64,000 bases of DNA. Source: Mycobacterium colombiense (GTDB lineage: Bacteria > Actinomycetota > Actinomycetes > Mycobacteriales > Mycobacteriaceae). The number at the start of each line of letters is the position of its first letter. Positions within the stretch are counted from its first letter, which is position 1. The notes under the pieces are model-generated. The model saw nothing but the letters and a program-made list of their open reading frames with translations, was not told the origin of the DNA and searched no databases. The DNA lies in NCBI RefSeq assembly GCF_001953985.1, contig NZ_MBEI01000058.1, positions 124,001-188,000 of the forward strand, read 5' to 3'. The position numbers and the translations under genes were made by a program. Shown piece by piece: positions 50,959 to 60,035 of this stretch.

Positions 50959-51635
50959 CGGGGGACACGCTGGTTTCCTCGGTGCTGCCGGTCGCCGACG
51001 GCCTGGCCTACTCGGAGGTCTATGCCGATCCGCCGGATCTCGCGCCGCTGCCCGAAGAGGAGCCGCTGATCGCCAGGTCGGTGGCCAAGCGGCGCAACGA
51101 ATTCATCACCGTCCGGCACTGCGCCCGGATCGCGCTGGGCGAGCTCGGCCTGCCGCCGGTGCCGATCCTCAAGGGCGAGAAGGGCGAGCCCTGCTGGCCC
51201 GACGGGGTGGTGGGCAGCCTCACCCACTGCACGGGCTATCGGGGTGCGGTGGTGGGCCGTACCGACGCGGTGCGCTCGGTGGGCATCGACGCCGAACCGC
51301 ACGACGTGCTGCCCGACGGCGTGCTCAACGCGATCAGCCTGCCGGCCGAGCGCAGCGAGATCCCCGCCCGCCTGACGGGGGACCTGCATTGGGACCGAAT
51401 CCTGTTCTGCGCCAAGGAGGCGACGTACAAGGCCTGGTATCCGCTGACCAAACGGTGGCTGGGCTTCGAGGACGCCCACATCGCGTTCGAGGCCGACGGC
51501 CCCGGGGCGGCGACGGGCGGTTTCGTGTCGCGGATTCTGATCGATCCGGAAGCGCTGTCCGGTCCGCCGCTGACCGAGCTGCGCGGCCGGTGGTCGGTCG
51601 AGCGCGGGCTGGTGCTGACCGCCATCGTGCTATGA
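50955..51635 (+). CDS. pptT: 4'-phosphopantetheinyl transferase PptT
   Basis: 226 aa from ATG 50955, which overlaps the pptH stop. Sfp-type transferase: RNEFITVRHCARIALGELG, PCWPDGVVGSLTHCTGYRGA, Mg-binding VGIDAEPHDVL, and the catalytic FCAKEATYKAWYPLT. It moves phosphopantetheine from CoA to ACP and PCP domains of type I polyketide and peptide synthases needed for mycolate, phthiocerol and mycobactin assembly. Followed by truB with a 4-nt overlap. Confidence 0.96.
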
Positions 51636-52525
51636 GCCAAAGCCCCACCGGGCCAGGGATAGTCGTCGTCGACAAGCCGGCCGGAATGACGAGTCACGAC
51701 GTGGTCGGGCGCTGCCGCCGGATCTTTTCCACCCGCCGGGTGGGGCACGCGGGAACGCTGGACCCGATGGCCACCGGGGTGCTGGTGATCGGCGTCGAGC
51801 GCGCCACCAAGATCCTCGGCCTGCTGACCGCGACCGCCAAGTCCTACACGGCCACCATCCGGCTGGGCCAGAGCACGTCCACCGACGACGCGGAGGGCGA
51901 ACTGGTGCGCAGCGTCTCGGCGCGGCACCTGACCGGCGAGGCGATCGAGGCCGCCGTGGGCGGCCTGCGCGGCGACATCGACCAGGTGCCGTCGACGGTC
52001 AGCGCCATCAAGGTCGACGGCAAGCGCGCCTACCGGCTGGCGCGCGAGGGCCAGACCGTCGAGCTCGAGGCCCGCCCGGTGCGCATCGACCGGTTCGAGG
52101 TGTGCGACATCCGGCGCGGCCACGACGTCGTCGACCTGGACGTCGAGGTCGACTGCTCGTCGGGGACCTACATCCGCGCCCTGGCCCGCGACCTCGGCGG
52201 CGCCCTGGGGGTGGGCGGGCACCTGACGGCGTTGCGGCGCACCGGCGTCGGGCGCTTCGGGCTCGATCAGGCCTACCCGCTCGACGACCTGGCGGAGCGC
52301 CCGCGGCTCAGCTACAGCCTGGACGAGGCCTGCCTGCTGATCTTCCCGCGCCGCGACCTGTCCGCCGAGGAGGCCGAGGCGACCGGCAACGGCCGGTCGC
52401 TCGCGCCGGCCGGCATCGACGGCATCTACGCCGCCTGCGGCCCGGACGGCCGGGTGATGGCGCTGCTGCGCGACGAGGGCGCGCGGACCAAGCCGGTGGT
52501 GGTGGTCCGCCCCGCGACGCTGTAA
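51632..52525 (+). CDS. truB: tRNA pseudouridine-55 synthase TruB
   Basis: 297 aa from ATG 51632. TruB signatures: GIVVVDKPAGMTSHDVV, VGHAGTLDPMATGVLVI with the catalytic Asp in TLDPMAT, KSYTATIRLGQST, and EVDCSSGTYIRALARDLG. It converts U55 in the T-loop of tRNAs to pseudouridine. It ends the pptH-pptT-truB unit; 95 bp with a tandem repeat separate it from ltp1. Confidence 0.97.
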   Translation: MSQSPTGPGIVVVDKPAGMTSHDVVGRCRRIFSTRRVGHAGTLDPMATGVLVIGVERATKILGLLTATAKSYTATIRLGQSTSTDDAEGELVRSVSARHLTGEAIEAAVGGLRGDIDQVPSTVSAIKVDGKRAYRLAREGQTVELEARPVRIDRFEVCDIRRGHDVVDLDVEVDCSSGTYIRALARDLGGALGVGGHLTALRRTGVGRFGLDQAYPLDDLAERPRLSYSLDEACLLIFPRRDLSAEEAEATGNGRSLAPAGIDGIYAACGPDGRVMALLRDEGARTKPVVVVRPATL

Positions 52526-52548
52526 CGGCCCCGGCCGAACGGTTGGTT

Positions 52549-52582
52549 GGGCTACGTTGCACACTGGGCTACGTTGCACACT
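52549..52582. repeat. Perfect tandem duplication of a 17-bp unit upstream of ltp1
   Basis: GGGCTACGTTGCACACT occurs at 52549-52565 and again, without gap, at 52566-52582, 38 bp before the ltp1 ATG. Each copy holds a TACGTT hexamer that fits the mycobacterial -10 pattern TANNNT, so the copies could be duplicate promoter or operator elements. Confidence 0.8.
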
Positions 52583-52620
52583 GAGTGCCTAGACCGCCCA
52601 CGGTTCGGAAGGGGACAACG

Positions 52621-53811
52621 ATGTCCAGCAAGGTTTATGTCGTCGGCGTCGGGATGACGAAATTCGAGAAGCCGGGCCGCCGCGAGGGCTGGGACTATCC
52701 GGACATGGCCCGGGAATCGGGAACCAACGCCCTGAAGGACGCCGGCATCGATTACCGCGAGGTTCAGCAGGGCTACGTCGGCTACGTCGCCGGTGATTCG
52801 ACGTCGGGGCAGCGGGCGCTCTACGAGCTGGGCATGACCGGCATCCCGGTCGTCAACGTCAACAACAACTGCTCCACCGGCTCGACGGCGCTGTTTTTGG
52901 CCGCGCAGGCCATCCGCGGCGGCATCGTCGACTGCGCGATCGCGCTCGGCTTCGAGAAGATGCAGCCCGGCTCGCTGGGTGGCGGAGCCCAGGACCGCGA
53001 ATCGCCGATGGCCAAGCACGTCAAGGCGATGGCCGAGATCGACGAGTTCGCGATGCCCGTCGCGCCGTGGATGTTCGGCGCCGCCGGACGCGAGCACATG
53101 AAGCAATACGGCAGCACCGCAGAGCATTTCGCCAAGATCGGCTACAAGAACCACAAGCACTCGGTCAACAACCCGTTCGCCCAGTTCCAGGAGTCCTACA
53201 CGCTCGACGACATCCTGGCGGCGCGGATGATCTCCGACCCGCTGACCAAGCTGCAGTGCTCGCCCACCTCGGACGGCTCGGGTGCGGCCATCCTGGCATC
53301 GGAGAGCTTCGTCGACAGCCACGGTCTGGCCGGCCAGGCGGTGGAGATCGTCGGGCAGGCCATGACCACCGACTTCGCGTCGACGTTCGACGGGAGCGCC
53401 AAGAACCTCATCGGGTATGACATGAATGTCCAAGCCGCGCAACAGGTCTACGACCAGTCCGGGCTCGGGCCGCAGGACTTCCAGGTGATCGAGCTGCACG
53501 ACTGCTTCTCGGCCAACGAACTGCTGCTGTATGAGGCCCTCGGTCTGTGCGGTCCGGGTGAGGCGCCGAAGCTGATCGACAACAACGACACCACCTACGG
53601 CGGGCGCTGGGTCGTCAACCCGTCCGGCGGCCTGATCTCCAAGGGACACCCCCTGGGCGCGACCGGCCTGGCGCAGTGCGCCGAACTGACCTGGCAGCTG
53701 CGCGGTACCGCCGACAAGCGTCAGGTCGACAACGTCAGCGCCGCACTGCAACACAACATCGGACTGGGCGGCGCGGCCGTCGTCACCGCCTACCAGCGCG
53801 CCGAGCGTTAA
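52621..53811 (+). CDS. ltp1: Thiolase-like lipid-transfer protein Ltp1
   Basis: 396 aa from ATG 52621, with AAGGGG upstream. SCP-x-type thiolase: VNVNNNCSTGSTALFLAAQA (catalytic Cys), IELHDCFSANELL (the HDCF block of the subfamily), NPSGGLISKGHPLGATG, and AALQHNIGLGGAAVVTAY. This group performs thiolase or retro-aldol cleavage in sterol side-chain and lipid metabolism; the substrate here is unknown. It matches Rv2790c and precedes fadE21 by 7 bp. Confidence 0.92.
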   Translation: MSSKVYVVGVGMTKFEKPGRREGWDYPDMARESGTNALKDAGIDYREVQQGYVGYVAGDSTSGQRALYELGMTGIPVVNVNNNCSTGSTALFLAAQAIRGGIVDCAIALGFEKMQPGSLGGGAQDRESPMAKHVKAMAEIDEFAMPVAPWMFGAAGREHMKQYGSTAEHFAKIGYKNHKHSVNNPFAQFQESYTLDDILAARMISDPLTKLQCSPTSDGSGAAILASESFVDSHGLAGQAVEIVGQAMTTDFASTFDGSAKNLIGYDMNVQAAQQVYDQSGLGPQDFQVIELHDCFSANELLLYEALGLCGPGEAPKLIDNNDTTYGGRWVVNPSGGLISKGHPLGATGLAQCAELTWQLRGTADKRQVDNVSAALQHNIGLGGAAVVTAYQRAER

Positions 53812-53818
53812 GGGCGCC

Positions 53819-55090
53819 ATGATCGAGTGGTCCGACACCGACCTGATGGTCCGGGATGCCGTTCGGCAGTTCGTCGACAAAGAGATTCGCCCGCACGTCG
53901 ACGAACTCGAAACCGGCCAGATGTCGCCGTATCCGATCGCGCGCAAGCTGTTCAGCCAGTTCGGCCTCGACGCCATGGCCGCCGAGTCGGTCAAGAAGAT
54001 GTTGGACCGCGAGCGGGCCAAGCTCGACGGCGCGCCCGTTCCCGAGGAGCGTGACGAAAAGCCCGACGAGTCAGGCGGTTTCGGCGGCGGCGCGCAGGGG
54101 TCGATGATCGCGGTGCTGGTGTCCGAAATCGCCCGAGTCAGCATCGGGCTGCTCAGCACCGCGTCGGTGAGCCTTGGCCTGGGCGCGGCGACCATCATGA
54201 GCCGCGGGACGCTGGCGCAGAAGGAACGCTGGCTGCCCGAGCTGATGACGCTGGAAAAGATTGCGGCATGGGCGATTACCGAGCCCGACTCCGGCTCGGA
54301 CGCGTTCGGCGGCATGAAGACCTACGTCAAGCGCGACGGCCAGGACTACATCCTCAACGGACAGAAGACCTTCATCACCAACGGGCCCTGCGCCGACGTC
54401 CTGGTCGTGTACGCCAAACTCGACGAGGGCGATGCGAGCCCGGACAAGCAGGACAAGCGCAACCGGCCGGTGCTGGTCTTCGTGCTCGACGCGGGCATGC
54501 CGGGCCTCACGCAGGGCAAGCCGTTCAAGAAGATGGGCATGATGTCCTCGCCGACCGGCGAGCTGTTCTTCGACAACGTGCGGCTGAGCCCGGACCGGCT
54601 GCTCGGCGAGAGCGAACAGCACACCGACGGCGACGGTCGCGACAGCGCTCGCGCCAACTTCGCCGCCGAGCGGATCGGGATCGCGATGATGGCGCTGGGC
54701 ATCATCGACGAATGCCACCGGCTGTGCGTGGATTACGCCAAGAGCCGCACGTTGTGGGGCAAGAACATCGGGCAATTCCAGCTGATCCAGCTCAAGCTGG
54801 CCAGGATGGAGATCGCCCGAATGAACGTGCAGAACATGGTCTTTCACACCATCGAGCGCCAGCAGGCCGGTAAGCCGCTGACGCTGGCCGAGGCGTCGGC
54901 GATCAAGCTGTACTCGTCGGAGGCGGCCACCGACGTGGCGATGGAGGCCGTGCAGCTGTTCGGCGGCAACGGATACATGGCCGAGTACCGGGTGGAGCAG
55001 CTGGCCCGCGACGCCAAGTCACTGATGATCTACGCCGGCAGCAACGAGGTTCAGGTCACCCACATCGCCAAGGGCCTGCTGTCGAGCTGA
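53819..55090 (+). CDS. fadE21: Acyl-CoA dehydrogenase FadE21
   Basis: 423 aa from ATG 53819. Acyl-CoA dehydrogenase landmarks: AAWAITEPDSGSDAFGGMKT (FAD-binding loop), NGQKTFITNG, MGMMSSPTGELFFDNV, and LFGGNGYMAEYRVEQLARDA near the C-terminus. The loop around residues 60-95 (DGAPVPEERDEKPDESGGFG) is an unusual charged insertion. It introduces the 2,3-double bond of an acyl-CoA, electrons leaving via ETF. Co-transcribed with ltp1. Confidence 0.93.
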   Translation: MIEWSDTDLMVRDAVRQFVDKEIRPHVDELETGQMSPYPIARKLFSQFGLDAMAAESVKKMLDRERAKLDGAPVPEERDEKPDESGGFGGGAQGSMIAVLVSEIARVSIGLLSTASVSLGLGAATIMSRGTLAQKERWLPELMTLEKIAAWAITEPDSGSDAFGGMKTYVKRDGQDYILNGQKTFITNGPCADVLVVYAKLDEGDASPDKQDKRNRPVLVFVLDAGMPGLTQGKPFKKMGMMSSPTGELFFDNVRLSPDRLLGESEQHTDGDGRDSARANFAAERIGIAMMALGIIDECHRLCVDYAKSRTLWGKNIGQFQLIQLKLARMEIARMNVQNMVFHTIERQQAGKPLTLAEASAIKLYSSEAATDVAMEAVQLFGGNGYMAEYRVEQLARDAKSLMIYAGSNEVQVTHIAKGLLSS

Positions 55091-55103
55091 GCGTCTAGGC
55101 AGG

Positions 55104-55808
55104 TCAGGCCGTCACCCAGATGGCGCGGGCCGCCGGGCTGCCCAGGTCGACCGTCGTCTCGGCGCCGTCGCCGGAGTCGATCGCGACCGAGATCATGCCG
55201 GCGAATTCGCGCCGGGTCAGGACCCGCAGCCGGGAGTCGAGGTTGATGCCGACGTCGGTGAAGTAGCGCAGCATCTCGGGGTCGGCGTCGGAGATGCGCG
55301 CCACCGTGCCGGCGTCCCCGTCGTCGCACGCCCACAGCTGGCGGGCCGGCGGGGTGGGCACCTGCCCGTCGGAGGCCGGGATCGGGTCACCGTGCGGGTC
55401 GCGCTGCGGGAACCCCAGTTTGGCGTCGATGCGCGCCACCAGCCGATCGGACACCGCGTGCTCGAGCACCTCGGCCTCGTCGTGCACCTCGTCCCAGGCG
55501 TAGCCGAGCTCGTTGACCAGGAAGGTCTCCAGCAGCCGGTGCCGGCGCACCATCTCCAGCGCCGCGCGCCTGCCCGCCTCGGTCAGCGTCACCGCGCCGT
55601 ACTTCTCGTGGTCGACCAGGCCCTGCTCGGCGAGCTTGCGGATGGACTCCGAGGCCGTGCTGGCCGACACCCCGATCTTCTCGGCCAGCATCTTGGTGCT
55701 GACCTTCTGCGGTGCGTCTTTGGGGGACCACTCCTGGGCATTCCAGATGGCCTTGAGGTAGTCCTGGCCGACCGCGGTGATGCCGCCACGCTCTTCGTCA
55801 GCCTTCAC
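55104..55808 (-). CDS. mntR: DtxR-family manganese/iron-responsive repressor (MntR/SirR)
   Basis: 234 aa from GTG 55808 (VKADEERGG), matching the start of the M. tuberculosis homologue Rv2788 (SirR/MntR). The N-terminal winged helix has VSTKMLAEKIGVSASTASES; the dimer/metal domain has HRLLETFLVNELGY and HDEAEVLEHAVSDRL; a C-terminal SH3-like/FeoA domain ends AARAIWVTA. No Shine-Dalgarno is visible, while TAAACT lies eight bases before the GTG, so a leaderless transcript is likely. It represses Mn uptake genes in related species. Divergent from ribF. Confidence 0.93.
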   Translation of the reverse strand: MKADEERGGITAVGQDYLKAIWNAQEWSPKDAPQKVSTKMLAEKIGVSASTASESIRKLAEQGLVDHEKYGAVTLTEAGRRAALEMVRRHRLLETFLVNELGYAWDEVHDEAEVLEHAVSDRLVARIDAKLGFPQRDPHGDPIPASDGQVPTPPARQLWACDDGDAGTVARISDADPEMLRYFTDVGINLDSRLRVLTRREFAGMISVAIDSGDGAETTVDLGSPAARAIWVTA

Positions 55809-55920
55809 AACGAGAAAGTTTAGGCACCCCACGCCCGATCCGGCGTGTTCCCCGACACCATGGCGGGGTTTGCCCCTCTGGATCTCCCGGCGGAACACTC
55901 GGCGCCGTAGGCTTGCGGGC

Positions 55921-56895
55921 GTGCAGCGGTGGCGCGGCCAAGACGAGATTCCCACGGACTGGGGCAGGTGTGTGCTCACCATCGGTGTATTCGATGGCGT
56001 GCATCGCGGCCACGCCGAGCTGATCGCGCATGCGGTCAAGGCGGCGCGGGCCCGCAACGTCCCGACGGTGCTGATGACGTTCGACCCGCATCCGATGGAA
56101 GTGGTCTACCCGGGCAGCCATCCCGCCCAGCTGACGACGCTGACCCGGCGTGCCGAGCTGGTCGAGGAATTGGGCATCGACGTCTTCCTGGTGATGCCGT
56201 TCACCACCGACTTCATGAAGCTCACCCCGGAGCGCTACGTGCACGAACTGCTGGTGGAGAACCTGCACGTCGTCGAAGTCGTGGTGGGGGAGAACTTCAC
56301 CTTCGGCAAGAAGGCGGCCGGCACCGTCGACACCCTGCGCAAGGCGGGGGAACGGTTCGGATTCTCGGTCGAGTCGATGTCGCTGCTGTCCGAGCATCAC
56401 AGCAACGAGACCGTGACGTTCTCGTCCACCTACATCCGGTCCTGCGTGGACGCCGGCGACATGGTGGCGGCCACCGAGGCGCTCGGCCGCCCGCACCGCG
56501 TCGAAGGCGTGGTGGTCCGCGGCCACGGGCGTGGCATCGAGCTGGGTTATCCGACCGCCAACGTGGCGCCGCCGATGTACTCGGCCATCCCGGCCGACGG
56601 CGTGTACGCCGCGTGGTTCACCGTGCTCGGGCACGGACCGGCCACCGGCACCGTCATCCCCGGTGAGCGCTACCAGGCGGCGGTGTCCGTCGGCACCAAC
56701 CCGACCTTTTCCGGGCGCACCCGCACGGTCGAGGCGTTCGTCCTGGACACCACTGCCGACCTCTACGGTCAGCACGTCGCCCTGGATTTCGTCGCCCGCA
56801 TCCGCGGTCAGCACAAGTTCGACTCCGTCAAGGAGCTCGTCGTCGCGATGGGCAACGACACCGAGAAGGCGCGGTCTTTGCTGTCCGCGGGTTGA
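55921..56895 (+). CDS. ribF: Bifunctional riboflavin kinase/FAD synthetase
   Basis: 324 aa from GTG 55921. The N-terminal nucleotidyltransferase domain has CVLTIGVFDGVHRGHAELI and FDPHPMEV. The C-terminal kinase domain has VVVRGHGRGIELGYPTANV and the late VEAFVLDT block. It phosphorylates riboflavin to FMN and adenylylates FMN to FAD. The 112-bp gap to mntR is shared by both divergent promoters. Confidence 0.97.
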   Translation: MQRWRGQDEIPTDWGRCVLTIGVFDGVHRGHAELIAHAVKAARARNVPTVLMTFDPHPMEVVYPGSHPAQLTTLTRRAELVEELGIDVFLVMPFTTDFMKLTPERYVHELLVENLHVVEVVVGENFTFGKKAAGTVDTLRKAGERFGFSVESMSLLSEHHSNETVTFSSTYIRSCVDAGDMVAATEALGRPHRVEGVVVRGHGRGIELGYPTANVAPPMYSAIPADGVYAAWFTVLGHGPATGTVIPGERYQAAVSVGTNPTFSGRTRTVEAFVLDTTADLYGQHVALDFVARIRGQHKFDSVKELVVAMGNDTEKARSLLSAG

Positions 56896-57145
56896 TGCGC
56901 GGCGGTCACATCCGCCGCACCAGTCCGTGCGCGCGCTTGTCGCTCAAAGGCGGGCAAAAGCAGTGTTGCTTGACTAGCGGGACCTGTGGGGCGGACGTGA
57001 CCGACGCGGTAGCGCGGGCCGCGGCGTTTATGCCCACCGTTAAACCGCTGCTAAACTGCCGGACGACATCGGCGCGTGCTGCGGTTCGCGGTGGCCGCGC
57101 CTTGAAACATTCACCTTTCGCGGACCGATTGATGGAGATAGTTTC

Positions 57146-57415
57146 GTGGCGCTGACAGCCGAGCAGAAAAAAGAAATCCTGGGCAACTACGGCCTGCATG
57201 GCACCGACACCGGTTCCCCCGAGGCGCAGGTCGCGCTGCTGACCAAGCGGATCGCCGACCTGACCGAGCACCTGAAGGTGCACAAGCACGACCACCACTC
57301 GCGTCGCGGGCTGCTGCTGCTGGTCGGACGTCGGCGCCGGCTGCTCAAATACGTCGCGCAGATCGATGTCGAGCGGTACCGCTCGCTGGTCGAGCGGCTG
57401 GGCCTGCGTCGCTGA
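57146..57415 (+). CDS. rpsO: 30S ribosomal protein S15
   Basis: 89 aa from GTG 57146, with GGAGA seven bases upstream. Standard S15: ALTAEQKKEILGNYGLHGTD, TGSPEAQVALLTKRIADLTEHL, HHSRRGLLLLVGRRRRLLKY. It binds the 16S rRNA central domain. The 250 bp before it (56896-57145) contain a TAAACT -10-like hexamer at 57052-57057 and no gene. The rpsO-gpsI order is conserved across bacteria. Confidence 0.98.
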   Translation: MALTAEQKKEILGNYGLHGTDTGSPEAQVALLTKRIADLTEHLKVHKHDHHSRRGLLLLVGRRRRLLKYVAQIDVERYRSLVERLGLRR

Positions 57416-57779
57416 CGCAAGCCGCACCGGGGCGGTAGCGCCCCGCAAATTCCGAGCAATATCGCGGGCAGAGGTCGCCCGTGTAGAGTGAGGACGTTCT
57501 GGGCCGGTTCGGCCGGAGCAAACGGTGCGGTCACGCAGATCCGCGTGTGCCGTTCCAGCGTGTCACTACGCACGTTCGAGGGAGCAGCCAGTCTGCATCG
57601 GGCGGTCTTCGGTAGTGGCGGCCGGGCTCTCCGGATCTGGGGCAGGTCGGCCGCTTCGATCGATGGCCGTAGCCGTATTCAGACTCAGCGCCTCCCGCGA
57701 GTGACCCGTGGCCGTCAGGCCTGCGGTCGCGCGTGGCCACGCGAAAAGGCTGAATACAAGAGAGGCCGTACGGACGTCC
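57416..57779 (+). other. rpsO-gpsI intergenic region (364 bp), probable gpsI leader
   Basis: No gene is supported here. It holds the rpsO hairpin at its start and a TAGAGT -10-like hexamer at 57484-57489. From there about 290 bp lead to the gpsI ATG with no strong ribosome-binding site (GAGAGG is 15 bases off). A long structured leader would fit PNPase autoregulation as known in E. coli, but no RNase III-type hairpin is obvious to me. Confidence 0.5.
57428..57445 (+). terminator. Hairpin after rpsO
   Basis: CGGGGCG-GTAG-CGCCCCG, a perfect 7-bp stem with a 4-nt loop, 12 bp after the rpsO stop and followed only by CAAATTCC. It is a candidate terminator or attenuator between rpsO and gpsI. Confidence 0.6.
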
Positions 57780-60035
57780 ATGTCTGTCGCTGAAATTGAA
57801 GAGGGCGTGTTCGAGGCGACCGCCGCCATCAACAACGGGAGCTTCGGCACCCGCACCATCCGTTTCGAGACCGGCCGGTTGGCCCAGCAGGCAGCTGGCG
57901 CCGTGGTCGCGTACCTCGACGACGAAAACATGCTGCTGTCGGCGACCACCGCCAGCAAGAGCCCCAAGGAGCACTTCGACTTCTTCCCGCTGACCGTCGA
58001 TGTCGAGGAGCGGATGTATGCCGCCGGTCGCATCCCCGGTTCGTTCTTCCGTCGCGAGGGCCGTCCCTCCACCGACGCGATCCTGACCTGCCGGCTCATC
58101 GACCGGCCGCTGCGCCCCTCGTTCGTCTCCGGGCTGCGCAACGAGATCCAGGTCGTGGTCACGGTCATGAGCCTGGACCCCAACGACCTGTACGACGTGC
58201 TGGCGATCAACGCCGCGTCGGCCTCCACCCAGCTGAGCGGGCTGCCGTTCTCGGGTCCGATCGGTGGCGTGCGGGTCGCGCTCATCGACGGCCAGTGGGT
58301 CGCGTTCCCGACAGTCGAGCAGCTCGAGCGCGCCGTGTTCGACATGGTCGTCGCCGGCCGCAAGGTCGAGGGTGACGTCGCCATCATGATGGTCGAGGCC
58401 GAGGCCACCGAGAAGGTCATCGAGCTGGTCGAGGGCGGCGCCCAGGCGCCGACGGAAACCGTTGTGGCCGAAGGACTCGAGGCCGCCAAGCCGTTCATCG
58501 CCGCGCTGTGTACCGCGCAGGAGGAGCTGGCCGGGGCCGCCGCCAAGCCGGTCGGCGAGTTCCCGACGTTCCCGGACTACCAGGAAGACGTCTACTACTC
58601 GGTCGCCTCCCTGGCCACCGACGAGCTGGCCAAGGCGCTGACCATCGGCGGCAAGGCCGAGCGCGACGCCCGCACCGACGAGCTCAAGGCCGAGGTGCTC
58701 GCGCGGTTGGCCGAGACCTACGAGGGCCGCGAGAAAGAGGTCAGCGCCGCCTACCGGTCGCTGACCAAGAAGCTGGTGCGCCAGCGCATCCTGACCGATC
58801 ACTTCCGCATCGACGGCCGCGGCATCACCGACATCCGCGCGTTGTCGGCCGAGGTCGCCGTGGTGCCGCGGGCGCACGGCAGCGCGCTTTTCCAGCGCGG
58901 CGAGACCCAGATCCTGGGTGTCACCACGCTCGACATGGTCAAGATGGCCCAGCAGATCGACTCGCTGGGACCCGAGACCTCCAAGCGCTACATGCACCAC
59001 TACAACTTCCCGCCGTACTCCACCGGCGAGACCGGCCGCGTGGGCTCGCCCAAGCGGCGCGAGATCGGGCACGGCGCGCTCGCCGAGGGCGCCCTGATCC
59101 CGGTGCTGCCGGGCGTCGAGGAGTTCCCATACGCCATCCGTCAGGTGTCCGAGGCGCTGGGCTCCAACGGCTCGACGTCGATGGGTTCGGTGTGTGCGTC
59201 CACCCTGTCGCTGCTGAACGCCGGTGTGCCGCTGAAGGCGCCGGTGGCCGGCATCGCGATGGGCTTGGTCTCCGATGACGTCGAGGTCGACGGCAAGACC
59301 GAGCGCCGCTTCGTCACGCTGACCGACATCCTGGGCGCCGAGGACGCGTTCGGCGACATGGACTTCAAATGCGCCGGCACCAAGGACTTCGTCACCGCGC
59401 TGCAGCTGGACACCAAGCTCGACGGCATTCCGTCACAGGTGCTGGCGGGCGCGCTGGGGCAGGCCAAGGATGCGCGGCTGACCATCCTGGAGGTCATGGC
59501 CGAGGCGATCGACGCGCCCGACGAGATGAGCCCGTACGCGCCTCGGGTCACCACCATCAAGGTTCCGGTGGACAAGATCGGTGAGGTGATCGGGCCCAAG
59601 GGCAAGGTCATCAACGCGATCACCGAGGAGACCGGCGCGCAGATCTCCATCGAGGACGACGGCACCGTGTTCGTCGGCGCCACCGACGGGCCCTCGGCGC
59701 AGGCCGCGATCGATCGGATCAACGCCATCGCCAACCCGCAGCTGCCGACCGTCGGCGAGCGGTTCCTCGGAACCGTGGTCAAGACAACGGACTTCGGTGC
59801 GTTCGTGTCGCTGCTGCCCGGCCGTGACGGCCTGGTCCACATCTCCAAGCTCGGCAAGGGCAAGCGCATCGCGAAGGTCGAGGACGTGGTGAACGTCGGC
59901 GACAAGCTGCGCGTCGAGATCGCCGACATCGACAAGCGGGGCAAGATCTCGCTGGTTCTGGTGGAGGAAGAGAACTCGGCTCCTGCTGATGCTCCGGCGG
60001 CCGCCCCTGCCGATGCCGCGACGGCGAGCAGCTGA
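57780..60035 (+). CDS. gpsI: Polynucleotide phosphorylase
   Basis: 751 aa from ATG 57780 (MSVAEIEEGVFEATAAINNG), matching the M. tuberculosis start; GTG 57708 would add 24 unsupported residues. Two RNase PH domains (FRREGRPSTDAILTCRLIDR; GVTTLDMVKMAQQIDSLGPE; GSVCASTLSLLNAGVPLKAP), a KH domain (GEVIGPKGKVINAITEETG) and an S1 domain (FLGTVVKTTDFGAFVSLLPG) are all present, with an Ala/Asp tail. It degrades RNA 3'-to-5' with phosphate. Its last codons overlap the pepR start. Confidence 0.98.
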   Translation: MSVAEIEEGVFEATAAINNGSFGTRTIRFETGRLAQQAAGAVVAYLDDENMLLSATTASKSPKEHFDFFPLTVDVEERMYAAGRIPGSFFRREGRPSTDAILTCRLIDRPLRPSFVSGLRNEIQVVVTVMSLDPNDLYDVLAINAASASTQLSGLPFSGPIGGVRVALIDGQWVAFPTVEQLERAVFDMVVAGRKVEGDVAIMMVEAEATEKVIELVEGGAQAPTETVVAEGLEAAKPFIAALCTAQEELAGAAAKPVGEFPTFPDYQEDVYYSVASLATDELAKALTIGGKAERDARTDELKAEVLARLAETYEGREKEVSAAYRSLTKKLVRQRILTDHFRIDGRGITDIRALSAEVAVVPRAHGSALFQRGETQILGVTTLDMVKMAQQIDSLGPETSKRYMHHYNFPPYSTGETGRVGSPKRREIGHGALAEGALIPVLPGVEEFPYAIRQVSEALGSNGSTSMGSVCASTLSLLNAGVPLKAPVAGIAMGLVSDDVEVDGKTERRFVTLTDILGAEDAFGDMDFKCAGTKDFVTALQLDTKLDGIPSQVLAGALGQAKDARLTILEVMAEAIDAPDEMSPYAPRVTTIKVPVDKIGEVIGPKGKVINAITEETGAQISIEDDGTVFVGATDGPSAQAAIDRINAIANPQLPTVGERFLGTVVKTTDFGAFVSLLPGRDGLVHISKLGKGKRIAKVEDVVNVGDKLRVEIADIDKRGKISLVLVEEENSAPADAPAAAPADAATASS

